From: Chloroflexota bacterium
GTDB taxonomy: Bacteria; Chloroflexota; Anaerolineae; Anaerolineales; DRMV01
Assembly: GCA_013153135.1 (NCBI GenBank)
Contig: JAADFA010000067.1
Location: forward strand, 1-14,344
Length of the DNA stretch: 14,344 nt
Direction of reading: 5' to 3'
Below are positions 1-8,350 of the stretch, in pieces. A program made the position numbers and the translations under genes. Under the pieces are notes generated by a model. It saw nothing but the letters and a program-made list of their open reading frames with translations, was not told where the DNA came from and did no database searches. Numbering within the stretch: position 1 is the first letter of the stretch; the number at the start of each line of letters is the position of its first letter.

Positions 1-31
1 TCGGCCCTTTCGCGTTTCACGTGCGCATGGC

Positions 32-1132
32 TTAGGCCGGGGGCAGGGTTTCGTTGTCTTCCCCGCGGATGAAGGCTTCCACCCGTTCGTACGCTTCGTC
101 GTCGGGGATTTGGATGGGCGGCGATTTCATAAAATACGCGGAGGGTGCGACGATGGCGCCCCGCAGTCCCCGGTCCTTCGCGATCTTGGCCATGCGGATC
201 GCGTCAATGAGCACGCCGGCCGCGTTGGGGCTATCCCACACTTCCAGCTTGAGTTCGATGTTGAGCGGCACGTCGCCGAACGCGCGGCCTTCCAGACGAA
301 TATAGGCCCACTTGCGGTCTTTGAGCCAGGGTACGTAGTCCGAAGGCCCGATGTATACGTTCTCTGGATCCAACTCATAATCCAACAACGACGTGACCGC
401 CGTAGTCTTGGAGATCTTTTTGCTTTGCAACCGGCTGCGCTCGAGCATATTGTAGAAGTCCATGTTGCCGCCCACGTTCAGCTGACTGGTGCGCTCGAGC
501 CGAACCCCGCGCTTTTGGAAGAGCCAGACCAACGTGCGGTGCACAATCGTGGCCCCAACTTGGCTCTTGATATCATCGCCGATGATGGGGAGCCCGCGCT
601 CGGCAAAACGTTGTTGCCAATACGGCTCGCGCGCAATAAAGACGGGGATGCCGTTGACAAACGCGCTCCCCGCGTCCAAGACCTGCTCCACGTACCACTT
701 GGTGGCCATTTCGCTGCCAACGGGCAACAGGTTAACCACCACGTCAGTCTTGGTTTCGCGCAAAATCTCAATGATGTTGGCTGTCGGTCCTGGAGCTTTC
801 TTGATTTTTTCTGAGAGATACTTGCCGAGGCTATCATGGGTCATGCCGCGGTAGACCTTGACCCCCAGGTAAGGCACATCCGCGAACTTGATGGTGTTGT
901 TTTGGCCTGCCCAAATGGCTTCGGATAGATCCTTGCCCACCTTTTCGATGTCAATATCGAATGCGGCGGTGAACTCGATATCACGCACGTGATAGCCGCC
1001 CAGATTGACGTGCATCAGCCCGGGCACGAAGTCGTCATCCTTCGCGTCCCGATAATAGAAAACGCCCTGGACCAGGGACGCGGCGACGTTGCCGACGCCG
1101 ATAATGGCCACTCGTACTTTCTTGTCGCTCAT
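32..1132 (-). CDS. ino1: Inositol-3-phosphate synthase (366 aa)
   Basis: Predicted to convert D-glucose 6-phosphate to 1D-myo-inositol 3-phosphate with NAD+, the first step toward inositol phospholipids and inositol-derived solutes; cytosolic. The N-terminus VRVAIIGVGNVAASLVQGV (residues 6-24) is the Rossmann NAD-binding loop. Later blocks such as LPVGSE, GDDIKSQVGAT, QLNVGGNMDF, SKKISKT and LEVWDSPNAAGV are the conserved blocks I recall from mycobacterial Ino1, and the length (366 versus about 367 aa) fits that branch rather than the longer eukaryotic one. An in-frame start 16 codons upstream exists, but ATG 1132 has GGAGG at 1140-1144 with a 7-nt gap, and residues before it do not resemble the family. 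It lies 161 nt after prmC with its own candidate promoter, so it is probably a separate transcription unit. Identity is very secure; its physiological use here (lipid versus compatible solute) cannot be read from the window. Confidence 0.96.
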   Translation of the reverse strand: MSDKKVRVAIIGVGNVAASLVQGVFYYRDAKDDDFVPGLMHVNLGGYHVRDIEFTAAFDIDIEKVGKDLSEAIWAGQNNTIKFADVPYLGVKVYRGMTHDSLGKYLSEKIKKAPGPTANIIEILRETKTDVVVNLLPVGSEMATKWYVEQVLDAGSAFVNGIPVFIAREPYWQQRFAERGLPIIGDDIKSQVGATIVHRTLVWLFQKRGVRLERTSQLNVGGNMDFYNMLERSRLQSKKISKTTAVTSLLDYELDPENVYIGPSDYVPWLKDRKWAYIRLEGRAFGDVPLNIELKLEVWDSPNAAGVLIDAIRMAKIAKDRGLRGAIVAPSAYFMKSPPIQIPDDEAYERVEAFIRGEDNETLPPA

Positions 1133-1186
1133 GAGAGAACCTCCGCTGACCAAGGGGGATATCGGCGGGTAGGTCACCACCGCCTA

Positions 1187-1195
1187 ATCTTACCA
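1187..1195 (-). promoter_or_regulatory. Extended -10 promoter for ino1
   Basis: Minus-strand TGGTAAGAT, a TGn extended -10 with hexamer TAAGAT, about 55 nt upstream of the ino1 ATG. No convincing -35 hexamer lies 16-18 nt upstream; that position has CCACCA. The element is flanked by ACCACC/GGTGGT repeats (1192-1197 and 1211-1216, inverted), which could be an operator. Predicted by eye only. Confidence 0.4.
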
Positions 1196-1246
1196 CCGTT
1201 CGCCCGCGATGGTGGTCATAAGCCTGGGCTGAATACGGGGGACTTG

Positions 1247-1280
1247 CCCGCGGCTGTTGACCGTGCACTGTGCCCGCGGG
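1247..1280 (-). terminator. Weak hairpin downstream of prmC
   Basis: CCCGCGG (1247-1253) and CCGCGGG (1274-1280) form a 7-bp GC stem with a 20-nt loop just 14 nt past the prmC stop. There is no U-tract, so it is not a classical intrinsic terminator. It could slow or stabilise the prfA-prmC transcript end, or be chance in GC-rich DNA. Confidence 0.22.
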
Positions 1281-1293
1281 GCCCGGATTCGAT

Positions 1294-2187
1294 TCAGGAG
1301 GGTGTGGCAGCCTCATCGCGTGGCCATTGAAGCGCGAGGACGCGTGGCTGTCCAGCCAGGTCAGGGTGGAGGGTGATACGCGCGTGGGGGAAATAAGTTC
1401 GCGCCACGGCTTGGGCTTGCTGTGCCTGTTCCGCGCCGATCTCGGCCAGCAAAAGCCCGCCGCGAGCCAAGCGAGTTCGGGCCTGATGTAGCAAGCGCCG
1501 CAATGGCATCAAGCCGTCCACTCCCCCGTCCAGGGCTAACACAGGCTCGTGTTGGCCAACTCGATAGCGCGTGAGCTCGGCGGTAGGGATGTAAGGTAGG
1601 TTCGCGACGATCAAATCCCACATACCTCCAAGGCCGGCGAGCAGGTCTGTTTGGACCCAGGTGACCGCCACGTGGTGGCGCTGGGCGTTGGCTTGGGCTA
1701 CGGCTAATGCCGCGCGGCTGCGATCGGTGCCGATCACGCGCGTGTGAGGCGCTTGCGCAGCCAAGATAATCGCGATGCATCCACTCCCTGTACCGACGTC
1801 GACCACGCGCGCGTGGGGACGCTGACGTAGCCATGCTAACGCGTGCTCAATGAGCGTTTCCGTTTCGGGCCGAGGGATGAGAACGGCGGGCGTGACCGAA
1901 AACGTACGGTCGTAGCAGGGCCATTCCCCTAACACGTAGGGGAGAGGTTCGCCTAGCAAGAGCCGTGCCCTGGCCGCGCGCCAGCGCGCGACCAGGGCGC
2001 GCGGGAATGGCGCTTCAGGATGCGCTAAGACCCACGCGCGCGGTCGACCGAGCCAATGCGCAAGCAAGGTGTCCGCGTCGAGCCGAGGGGTATCGCTGCT
2101 ACGTGCAGCGGCTTGGACCAAGCCGCGCCGCGCTTCCGCGAGGGTGCGCGGGAATGGCATTGCTCCTCGCGAGGGCACGCGCATCAT
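1294..2187 (-). CDS. prmC: Release factor glutamine N5-methyltransferase PrmC (297 aa)
   Basis: SAM-dependent methyltransferase that methylates the glutamine of the GGQ loop of class I release factors. An N-terminal helical domain (about 10-80) is followed by the PrmC signature: PLPYVLGEWPCYDRTF and VLIPRPETETLIEHA (81-116), the SAM-binding motif VVDVGTGSGCIAI (128-140), an acidic ribose-binding Asp after VIGTD, and the catalytic NxPY motif as NLPY (196-199) instead of the common NPPY. The start overlaps the prfA stop (ATGA, 2184-2187), so translation is probably coupled to that of its substrate. ATG at 2184 or 2160 are alternative starts; the latter has GAGGAG only 2 nt away, so the coupled start is preferred. 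Gene order prfA-prmC supports the assignment. Confidence 0.95.
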   Translation of the reverse strand: MMRVPSRGAMPFPRTLAEARRGLVQAAARSSDTPRLDADTLLAHWLGRPRAWVLAHPEAPFPRALVARWRAARARLLLGEPLPYVLGEWPCYDRTFSVTPAVLIPRPETETLIEHALAWLRQRPHARVVDVGTGSGCIAIILAAQAPHTRVIGTDRSRAALAVAQANAQRHHVAVTWVQTDLLAGLGGMWDLIVANLPYIPTAELTRYRVGQHEPVLALDGGVDGLMPLRRLLHQARTRLARGGLLLAEIGAEQAQQAQAVARTYFPHARITLHPDLAGQPRVLALQWPRDEAATPS

Positions 2188-3257
2188 GCCTCATCCTGGT
2201 CCAGTGCCGCGAGGCGCTCGGCCTCGTCCCGCAGGGTAAGCTCATCAATAAAGGGATCAAGATCGCCATCTAAAATCTCGGGTAAGTTGTACAAGGACAT
2301 ATGGATGCGGTGGTCCGTCACGCGGGATTGGGGGAAGTTATACGTGCGAATCTTTTCCGAACGTTCGCCGGTGCCCACTTGGGCACGACGTTCGGCTTCC
2401 ATTTGCTCCCGTCGTTTGCGCTCTTCCATCTCATACAGCCGAGCGCGTAAAATGCTCATCGCTCGCAGCTTGTTTTGATATTGCGAGCGCTCATCCTGGC
2501 ACTGGACTACGATGCCCGTGGGTAAGTGAGTGATGCGCACCGCGGTCGCGTTCTTTTGTACGTGCTGCCCTCCGGCACCACCGGCTTTGAAGACTTCAAT
2601 CTTAATGTCCTTTTCCGGGATTTGAATATCCACCTCGTCTGCCTCGGCCAAGACCGCGACCGTAGCAGTGGACGTGTGGATGCGACCTTGGGATTCGGTA
2701 ACGGGCACGCGCTGCACCCGATGTACCCCGGATTCGTACTTAAGGCGCGAATACGCACCTTTGCCTTGGATGCGGAAGATAATTTCTTTATAACCATCCA
2801 GCCCTGTGGTGTTCGCAGAGAGTACCTCGACTTTCCAGCCTTTACGTTCCGCGTATCGGCTATACATGCGGAATAAGTCCGCCGCGAACAGCGCGGCCTC
2901 TTCACCGCCAGCGCCGGCGCGGATTTCCATAATCACATTGCGCTCATCGCGCGGGTCGCGGGGCAAAAGGAGACGTTTGATCTCCTGTTCCAGGTTTTGG
3001 ATCTGCCCTTCCAGGTCATCGAGCTCCATCTTGGCCAATTCGCGCAGCTCCGCGTCATCGCTTTCTTCGAGGATGGAGCGCGCCTCATCGCGCTGTTCTA
3101 GCGCGCGGCGATATGCACGCGCTTTTTCCACGATGGGCTCGAGTTCCGCGCGTTCTTTGGCCAGTGCAGCGGCTTTCTTGTAGTCCTCACCCACGTTTAG
3201 CAGCGCGTCTTCAATGTCCTGGAAGCGTTTCTCGATTTTGCTCAGCTTGTCCAACAT
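2184..3257 (-). CDS. prfA: Peptide chain release factor 1 (357 aa)
   Basis: RF1 recognises UAA and UAG in the ribosomal A site and triggers peptidyl-tRNA hydrolysis. An N-terminal coiled-coil-rich domain (1-100, many Lys/Glu/Arg) is followed by the core with IRAGAGGEEAALFA (112-125). The codon-recognition tripeptide is PVT (185-187, in RVPVTESQGRIHTS), which marks RF1; RF2 would have SPF. The peptidyl-transferase-centre loop is GGAGGQHV, with GGQ at 229-231, followed by QKNATAVRITHLPTG. The length fits RF1 (about 355-360). A GTG six codons upstream is in frame, but it overlaps the ribosome binding site for ATG 3257, so the ATG is chosen. No programmed frameshift is present. First gene of a two-gene operon with prmC. 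Confidence 0.97.
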   Translation of the reverse strand: MLDKLSKIEKRFQDIEDALLNVGEDYKKAAALAKERAELEPIVEKARAYRRALEQRDEARSILEESDDAELRELAKMELDDLEGQIQNLEQEIKRLLLPRDPRDERNVIMEIRAGAGGEEAALFAADLFRMYSRYAERKGWKVEVLSANTTGLDGYKEIIFRIQGKGAYSRLKYESGVHRVQRVPVTESQGRIHTSTATVAVLAEADEVDIQIPEKDIKIEVFKAGGAGGQHVQKNATAVRITHLPTGIVVQCQDERSQYQNKLRAMSILRARLYEMEERKRREQMEAERRAQVGTGERSEKIRTYNFPQSRVTDHRIHMSLYNLPEILDGDLDPFIDELTLRDEAERLAALDQDEA

Positions 3258-3266
3258 TGGCTTTAC

Positions 3267-3271
3267 CCTCC
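3267..3271 (-). promoter_or_regulatory. Ribosome binding site of prfA (decides start)
   Basis: Minus-strand GGAGG (within GAGGAGGG), 9 nt before ATG 3257. It contains codons of the alternative in-frame GTG 3275 start, which would leave that start without its own site. Confidence 0.8.
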
Positions 3272-3358
3272 TCACCCGGCGTTGAGCGCCTGGTTAGGGG
3301 TTGAGCGAGGTTTGGGCACGTGGTGCAAGGGATGGCGATGTTCCGTTTGCCGTATTCG

Positions 3359-3387
3359 GTTATAGCAAACGTCGGGCCATGCTTCAA
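3359..3387 (-). promoter_or_regulatory. Promoter of the prfA-prmC operon
   Basis: Minus-strand TTGAAG (-35, 3382-3387), a 17-nt spacer ending in TGC, then TATAAC (-10, 3359-3364). This is a full-length sigma70-like promoter that also has an extended -10 (TGCTATAAC). The predicted start near 3352 gives a leader of about 95 nt, with a small GGCG-loop-CGCC hairpin near the ribosome binding site. Confidence 0.55.
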
Positions 3388-3458
3388 GGGGGCAGCCTTT
3401 TGTTAGGCCGCGCTAGGCGTCACAGTTGTAGAACTCATCGGGCGGGGGTACTTCGGTT

Positions 3459-4565
3459 TTAGCCTGCCAGCAGCCGTACCAGCCGTGCGAGCGCGGCCAA
3501 ACCCTGGCGCAGGGGTGGGATCTCGATGTACTCGTGAAGCGTGTGCGCGCCACCCCCACGTGTTAAACCAACCGTAATGGCCGCGTAGCCGCGGCTCAAC
3601 GGTTCGTTTGCGTCCGTGGACCCTGACCACAGCCGCGGGGTGATGCCCTGGCTCTCGTACGCAGCCCATGCGGTGCGCACCAGGGGATGCGAAGGTGGGA
3701 GCGCGCCGCCCGGCCGCTCGCCCAGAGGGGCGATGTGCACGGTCACGTCGCCGCGTTGCAGCGCGCGAGCCTGGTCCAGCGCCCATGTCGCGAGCGCGGT
3801 CAGGGTGCTGGGGTCCTCGGAGCGGAGGTCGATCTCCAGGCTGGCTTCGGCGGCTACCACGTTCACCGCGGTGCCGCCCCACATGCGACCTACGTTGAGC
3901 ACGGTGCGCGGGGTTTCGGGAAGTGGGCGTTGGGCCCAACGCGTGACCAGCTGCGCGGCTAGATGCAGGGCCGATGGACCGCTGCCCCGCGCCCAGGGGT
4001 GCCCTCCTGGCGTGCGTAGGGTGATGCGATAGCGCCGAGAGGCCACCGCGCGGTGATAGATCAACCCCAAAGCCAGGCCTTCGACCACAATGTACGCGAT
4101 AACATCCCCGCGGAAGTGGTCCACCACCGCGCGCATCCCCTCCAGGTTGCCCAGGCCTTCTTCGCGCACGTTCGCGACCAGGATAAGGTCCCGAACCAAA
4201 GGCGGCCCTTGGGCTAGCAACGTGTGTAGACCAAAGAGGCCCGCGACGCCCACGCTGTTATCGCCGATGCCGGGGCCGTAGAGGCGATCGCCTTTTTGGC
4301 GCAGGCGCAGGTTTGTTGTGCGGTCAAAGACCGTGTCCAGATGGGCGCTGACCACTAGCGGCGCCGCGTTTCCATCGCGTCCAGGCTGGCGCGCGTACAC
4401 ATTGCCGATCTCGTCTTGCCATGCCTCGAGCCCTCGCGCGCGCCATTGGTGCAGCACCCATGCGGCCCGCTCGGCTTCGTGAAAAGTCGGCCCAGGGATT
4501 TGCTGGATCTGCTGCGCCAGTGCGAGGGTCTCAGCAAAGGCTCGCTCCAAGGGGGCCAAAGCCAT
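3459..4565 (-). CDS. M20-family metallopeptidase (368 aa)
   Basis: Zinc-dependent amidohydrolase/exopeptidase of the M20 (PepT/carboxypeptidase G2/ArgE-like) superfamily, probably cytosolic because no signal peptide is seen. Metal and catalytic residues appear complete: H75-x-D77 in VVSAHLDTVF, D102 in GPGIGDNSVGVAG, the catalytic general-base Glu pair E135/E136 in NVREEGLGN, an acidic ligand E162 in IVVEGLALG, and H341 in GGGAHTLHEYIEI near the C-terminus. The middle (about 165-280), with TPGGHPWARGSGPSALH, is the lid/dimerisation domain. It follows dnaE by 12 nt with GGAGG 4 nt before its ATG, so it is probably cotranscribed with dnaE, although no functional link is evident. The substrate cannot be predicted; tripeptidase, dipeptidase, acylamino-acid deacylase or carboxypeptidase activity are all possible. 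Confidence 0.9.
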   Translation of the reverse strand: MALAPLERAFAETLALAQQIQQIPGPTFHEAERAAWVLHQWRARGLEAWQDEIGNVYARQPGRDGNAAPLVVSAHLDTVFDRTTNLRLRQKGDRLYGPGIGDNSVGVAGLFGLHTLLAQGPPLVRDLILVANVREEGLGNLEGMRAVVDHFRGDVIAYIVVEGLALGLIYHRAVASRRYRITLRTPGGHPWARGSGPSALHLAAQLVTRWAQRPLPETPRTVLNVGRMWGGTAVNVVAAEASLEIDLRSEDPSTLTALATWALDQARALQRGDVTVHIAPLGERPGGALPPSHPLVRTAWAAYESQGITPRLWSGSTDANEPLSRGYAAITVGLTRGGGAHTLHEYIEIPPLRQGLAALARLVRLLAG

Positions 4566-4577
4566 GGGTCCTCCGGG

Positions 4578-7500
4578 TTAGGCGCTATCCCAGCGCTCGC
4601 CCCGCTGCGGGAACAAGTAACGCTGGATTTGCTGGAGCAAAGCATCATCGACGCGCACCCCTTGGTTCGGGAAGTCGACTTGATAGCGTTGGCCCTGGAG
4701 ATGCACGATGAACTGCACCCGATCCGGGCCAGGGTGGGTCTGCAAAACCCGGAATAGAGCCTGCAGCCGCCGGACTTCCTTCTCCGGGTCCTCGCCGGGG
4801 CGCAAATGCAGCACTAAGCGCCGCGTGGCTGGGGTCGGGTCGTCCGTCCGGTGGCCGTTGCCGTTCTTCCCGCGGCGCGCACCATGGCCGCGGCGGGCGG
4901 TGGGCTCGGGCAATGGCGCGGTGCCACGCGGACGGCCATTTGCAGGCTTGGGCCCTTGAGCCACGATGGGCGGCGCATGGTAACGCACGCCGACGGCCCC
5001 CTCCGCGACGCCATTGCTGGGTGTGAGTACCTCGCGAGGGACCTCGACCTTGTTGGTTACGCTGTCGACCAGCACCTTGGGCGGGGGCTCTTCCGCATCC
5101 ACTTTGCCCGTAACCACCACGATGCGACCTTCTTGCAGCAGGTCCTGATGCTCGCGCCACGCGCGGGGAAAGATAACCAAAGGAATGGTTCCGCGGCCAT
5201 CGTCGAGGGTCGCGAAGCCCATAGGATCGCCCTTGCGGGTGCGATGCGGACGGACTTCAATCAGCACGCCCGCGACACGTACAGTTTGCCCATCCCGGGC
5301 TTCTTCGAGGTCTGGCGCGAAGTGGGTCACAATCTTGGGGAGGATGTCGAAGTATTGGGCCAAAGGATGCTCGCTCAAGAAGACGCCGGTGAGCTCGCGC
5401 TCCCAGGCGAGCTTCTCTCGCAGCGAGACCTCACGCTCGGGCAGTACGAAGGTAAAGCTCTCTTGCACCTCGGGCGCGGACTGCAAACCGCCAAACAGGG
5501 AAAGTTGCCCCGCGGCACGGTCTTTGAAGTGCTTGGTGCTGAGTGCGATCATGCGGTCCATGGATTCCAACAACGCGCCGCGATCACCGAAACGGTCCAG
5601 CGCGCCCACCTTGATAAGCACTTCGAGAGTGCGCTTGCCCACTTTACGCAAGTCCACCCGACGGATGAAGTCGCTGATGTCTTGGAAGGGCCCCCCTTCT
5701 CGCCGAGCGCGCAGGATTTCCTCCACACCGTTACGAGCCACATTTTTCACTCCGCCCAGGCCAAAACGGATGCCCTCGCGTTTTTCGTCAATGCGCTCAA
5801 TGACGAATTCCCATTCGCTGTGGTTGATATCGGGCGGGAGGACTGTCAGGCCCATTCGCCGGGCTTCGTTCACATAGTGCGCGACCTTTTCCGGCTTGGA
5901 GAGGAAGACGGTGAGCAACGCGGTCATGTATTCCAGCGGGTAATGGGCCTTGAGGAAGGCCGTCTGCATCGCGACCTTCGCGTACGCAGCCGCGTGAGAT
6001 TTGTTGAAACCATAATGCGCGAACTGGCGCCAGTCTTCAAAGATTTGCTCCGCGATGTCCCGGTCAATGCCACGCTGGACCGCGCCTTCAACAAACTTGA
6101 CATGGTGCTTCGCGAGGGCTTCTTCCTTCTTTTTGGCAATAGCCTTGCGCAGGAAGTCGGCTTCGGCGCCGCTGTAGCCCGCCAACACCATGGCCGCGCG
6201 CATCACCTGCTCCTGGTACACGGTGATGCCATAGGTTTCTTTGAGAATGGGTTCGAGATCGGGATGCCGGTAGGTCACCTCTTCTTCGCCGTGCATCCGG
6301 CGGATATATACGTCGATGAAGCGCATGGGGCCGGGCCGATAGAGCGCGACCATGGCCACGATGTCTTCGAGCCGTTGGGGTTTCATTTTGACCAAGTAGC
6401 GGGTGAAGCCCTGGCCTTCAACCTGGAATACACCCGCGGTTTCGCCCCGGCCTAGCAGCTCCAGGGCCTTTGGGTCGTTCGTGGGCAGGTTATCCATGTC
6501 GTACTTGATACCATGGCGTTCTTCAATAAGACGGCAGGCCAGAGCCATAACCGATAACGTTGCGAGGCCCAAGAAGTCCACCTTGAGCAGGCCCAAGTTT
6601 TCCAGTACGCCCATTTCGAATTGGGTCACGGCTTTGATGGGCGTATCTTGCGCGTCGCCCGTGGGGCGGTTCAGGGGGATGTGTTCGACCAGCGGACTGG
6701 GTGTGATGACCACCCCGGCCGCGTGGGTGCCCAGGTTGCGCACCGCGCCTTCAATTTTCATCGCGGTATCGATAAGCTTGCGGATTTCCGGGTCTCGTTC
6801 GTACCATTCCACAACTTCGGGAATGGGTACACCGTATTCCTCATTTTCCTCGGGCTTGTCCCGGCCCTTGACCACGTCCTTGAGGGTGACGGGGCGGCTG
6901 GGCACGTTCGGGATGAGTTTGGCCAGACGATCGACCTTCGTTCGGTCGATATCCATTACCCGCCCCACGTCGCGAATGGCCGCGCGGGCTTTCAGGGTGC
7001 CGTAGGTGATAATCTGGGCAACGTGGTCTTCGCCGTATTTGCGTTGCACGTACTCGAGCATTTCGTAGCGTCGATCGTCCTGAAAGTCAATATCAATGTC
7101 AGGCATGCTCTGCCGGTCGGGGTTGAGGAAGCGCTCAAAAATGAGATCGAACTTTAGCGGGTCGACGCGCGTGATGCCCAATGCGTACGCGACCAGCGAG
7201 CCTGCGGCGGAACCGCGCGCGTTGTACCAAATGCCTCGCTCGCGCGCGTAGTTGACCAGGTCCCACACGATTAGGAAGTATGCATCAAAACCCATTCGAT
7301 GGATCACATCAAGCTCGTATTCCATGCGCTCCCGGATTTCGGGCGCGTTCGCGCGGTCGCCGTAGCGTTCCCGCAGGCCTTGTTCCACCAGGTGGCGCAG
7401 GTATGACTGCGCGTCGTAGCCCTCGGGCACGGGGAAGTGGGGCAAAAGGTACTTGGGCGGTTTGACGAGTTCGTTGACGTGGATCTCCACGTCGGCCATC

Positions 7501-8306
7501 TCCGCGATGAGTAGCGTGTTTTCGATCGCGCCCGGAATGTGCCCAAAAAGTCGACGCATTTCCTCAGGGGAGCGCAAATAGTATGTCGGGTCGGTCATGC
7601 GCAAGCGTTTTTTATCACTGAGTTTTTTGCCGGTATGAATAGCGATCAGTACCTCCTGTACCTCCGCATCTTCAGGTGCGATGTAATGCACGTCGTTGGT
7701 CGCGAGGTAACGCGCGTTGTAGCGTTTTCCCAGTTCCAGCAAGGTACGGTTGACTTCTTCCAGCTCGGGGATGTTATGGCTTTGCAGCTCGAAAAAGAAT
7801 CGCTCTGGACCGAAGACCTCGTAGTACCAATCCAGATACTTACGTGCTTGCTCCAAGTCGCCTTGTTTGATCGCGACGGGCACATCACCCGAAAGGCAGC
7901 CTGTGGTGGTGACCAACCCCTCGGCGTATTGGGCGAGAATTTCCCGATCGATCCGTGGTTTGTAGTAATACCCCTCCAATTGGGCGATGGTAGCGAGTCG
8001 CATGAGGTTTTTCCAGCCCGTTTCGTTGATGGCCAAAAGTAAAATATGTCGCGAGGCTTTGTCGATTTTGGGGTCACGGTCGTGGATGGTGCGCGGGGCG
8101 AGGTAAGCTTCCATGCCAAGGATGGGCTTGATCCCCTGCTTTTTCGCTTCGATGTAGAATTCGATCGCGCCGTAGAGCGCGCCGTGGTCTGTCAGCGCGA
8201 TGGCGGGCATGCCCATTTTTTTAGCCGTCTTGACCAAGTCTTTGATGCGACTGAGTCCATCTAGCAGGGAGTATTGCGAATGCACATGCAGGTGGACGAA
8301 ACTCAT
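4578..8306 (-). CDS. dnaE: DNA polymerase III alpha subunit (1242 aa)
   Basis: Replicative C-family DNA polymerase. N-terminal PHP domain (1-285): H7/H9 in HLHVHS, D40-H41 in LTDHG, E66 in GMEAY, H87, C137 in GCLSG, and D205/H207 in TNDVHYI. These are the usual PHP metal ligands and look intact, unlike the degenerate E. coli PHP. Palm: GSAAGSLVAYALGIT (365-379), catalytic D403/D405 in MPDIDIDFQDD, and the third carboxylate D577 in KVDFLGL. Fingers and helix-hairpin-helix regions follow. QLSLF (934-938) matches the beta-clamp-binding consensus. The OB fold covers about 1007-1075 (VRVAGVLIEVRP onward). A low-complexity Gly/Pro/Arg linker (about 1095-1160) precedes a C-terminal domain (1163-1242) in the usual tau-binding position. 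GGAGG lies 9 nt before ATG 8306. Length and architecture are typical of DnaE1. Confidence 0.98.
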   Translation of the reverse strand: MSFVHLHVHSQYSLLDGLSRIKDLVKTAKKMGMPAIALTDHGALYGAIEFYIEAKKQGIKPILGMEAYLAPRTIHDRDPKIDKASRHILLLAINETGWKNLMRLATIAQLEGYYYKPRIDREILAQYAEGLVTTTGCLSGDVPVAIKQGDLEQARKYLDWYYEVFGPERFFFELQSHNIPELEEVNRTLLELGKRYNARYLATNDVHYIAPEDAEVQEVLIAIHTGKKLSDKKRLRMTDPTYYLRSPEEMRRLFGHIPGAIENTLLIAEMADVEIHVNELVKPPKYLLPHFPVPEGYDAQSYLRHLVEQGLRERYGDRANAPEIRERMEYELDVIHRMGFDAYFLIVWDLVNYARERGIWYNARGSAAGSLVAYALGITRVDPLKFDLIFERFLNPDRQSMPDIDIDFQDDRRYEMLEYVQRKYGEDHVAQIITYGTLKARAAIRDVGRVMDIDRTKVDRLAKLIPNVPSRPVTLKDVVKGRDKPEENEEYGVPIPEVVEWYERDPEIRKLIDTAMKIEGAVRNLGTHAAGVVITPSPLVEHIPLNRPTGDAQDTPIKAVTQFEMGVLENLGLLKVDFLGLATLSVMALACRLIEERHGIKYDMDNLPTNDPKALELLGRGETAGVFQVEGQGFTRYLVKMKPQRLEDIVAMVALYRPGPMRFIDVYIRRMHGEEEVTYRHPDLEPILKETYGITVYQEQVMRAAMVLAGYSGAEADFLRKAIAKKKEEALAKHHVKFVEGAVQRGIDRDIAEQIFEDWRQFAHYGFNKSHAAAYAKVAMQTAFLKAHYPLEYMTALLTVFLSKPEKVAHYVNEARRMGLTVLPPDINHSEWEFVIERIDEKREGIRFGLGGVKNVARNGVEEILRARREGGPFQDISDFIRRVDLRKVGKRTLEVLIKVGALDRFGDRGALLESMDRMIALSTKHFKDRAAGQLSLFGGLQSAPEVQESFTFVLPEREVSLREKLAWERELTGVFLSEHPLAQYFDILPKIVTHFAPDLEEARDGQTVRVAGVLIEVRPHRTRKGDPMGFATLDDGRGTIPLVIFPRAWREHQDLLQEGRIVVVTGKVDAEEPPPKVLVDSVTNKVEVPREVLTPSNGVAEGAVGVRYHAPPIVAQGPKPANGRPRGTAPLPEPTARRGHGARRGKNGNGHRTDDPTPATRRLVLHLRPGEDPEKEVRRLQALFRVLQTHPGPDRVQFIVHLQGQRYQVDFPNQGVRVDDALLQQIQRYLFPQRGERWDSA

Positions 8307-8341
8307 CCTCTACCCTCCAGGCCCAAGGCGTGGCTGGTGGG

Positions 8342-8350
8342 AGTATATCA
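8342..8350 (-). promoter_or_regulatory. Extended -10 promoter of dnaE
   Basis: Minus-strand TGATATACT (TGn plus TATACT), about 36 nt before the dnaE ATG. No -35 hexamer is visible. Its place is partly taken by a GC palindrome, CCGCGC-TG-GCGCGG (8353-8366), that could be an operator. This would let dnaE be expressed independently of the upstream ssb operon. Confidence 0.45.

Noticed and set aside
1..31. Sequence left of the ino1 stop
   Set aside because: Too short to identify any gene; the only ATG on the minus strand is followed by a stop after three codons.
110..814. Open frame of 234 codons on the plus strand opposite ino1
   Set aside because: Mirror of the strongly conserved ino1 coding region; composition and lack of a start signal mark it as a shadow.
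3403..3458. Possible terminator after the M20 peptidase gene
   Set aside because: Only short imperfect pairings (GCCT/AGGC) could be made, with no U-tract, so no terminator is called.
3459..4565. Specific naming of the M20 enzyme (argE, dapE or pepT)
   Set aside because: The metal site is clear but no substrate-specific residue or biosynthetic neighbour supports any one of these.
4851..6455. Very long open frame (534 codons) on the plus strand opposite dnaE
   Set aside because: It is antisense to an unmistakable DnaE. It has no family resemblance or ribosome binding site. Long antisense frames are expected in GC-rich coding DNA.
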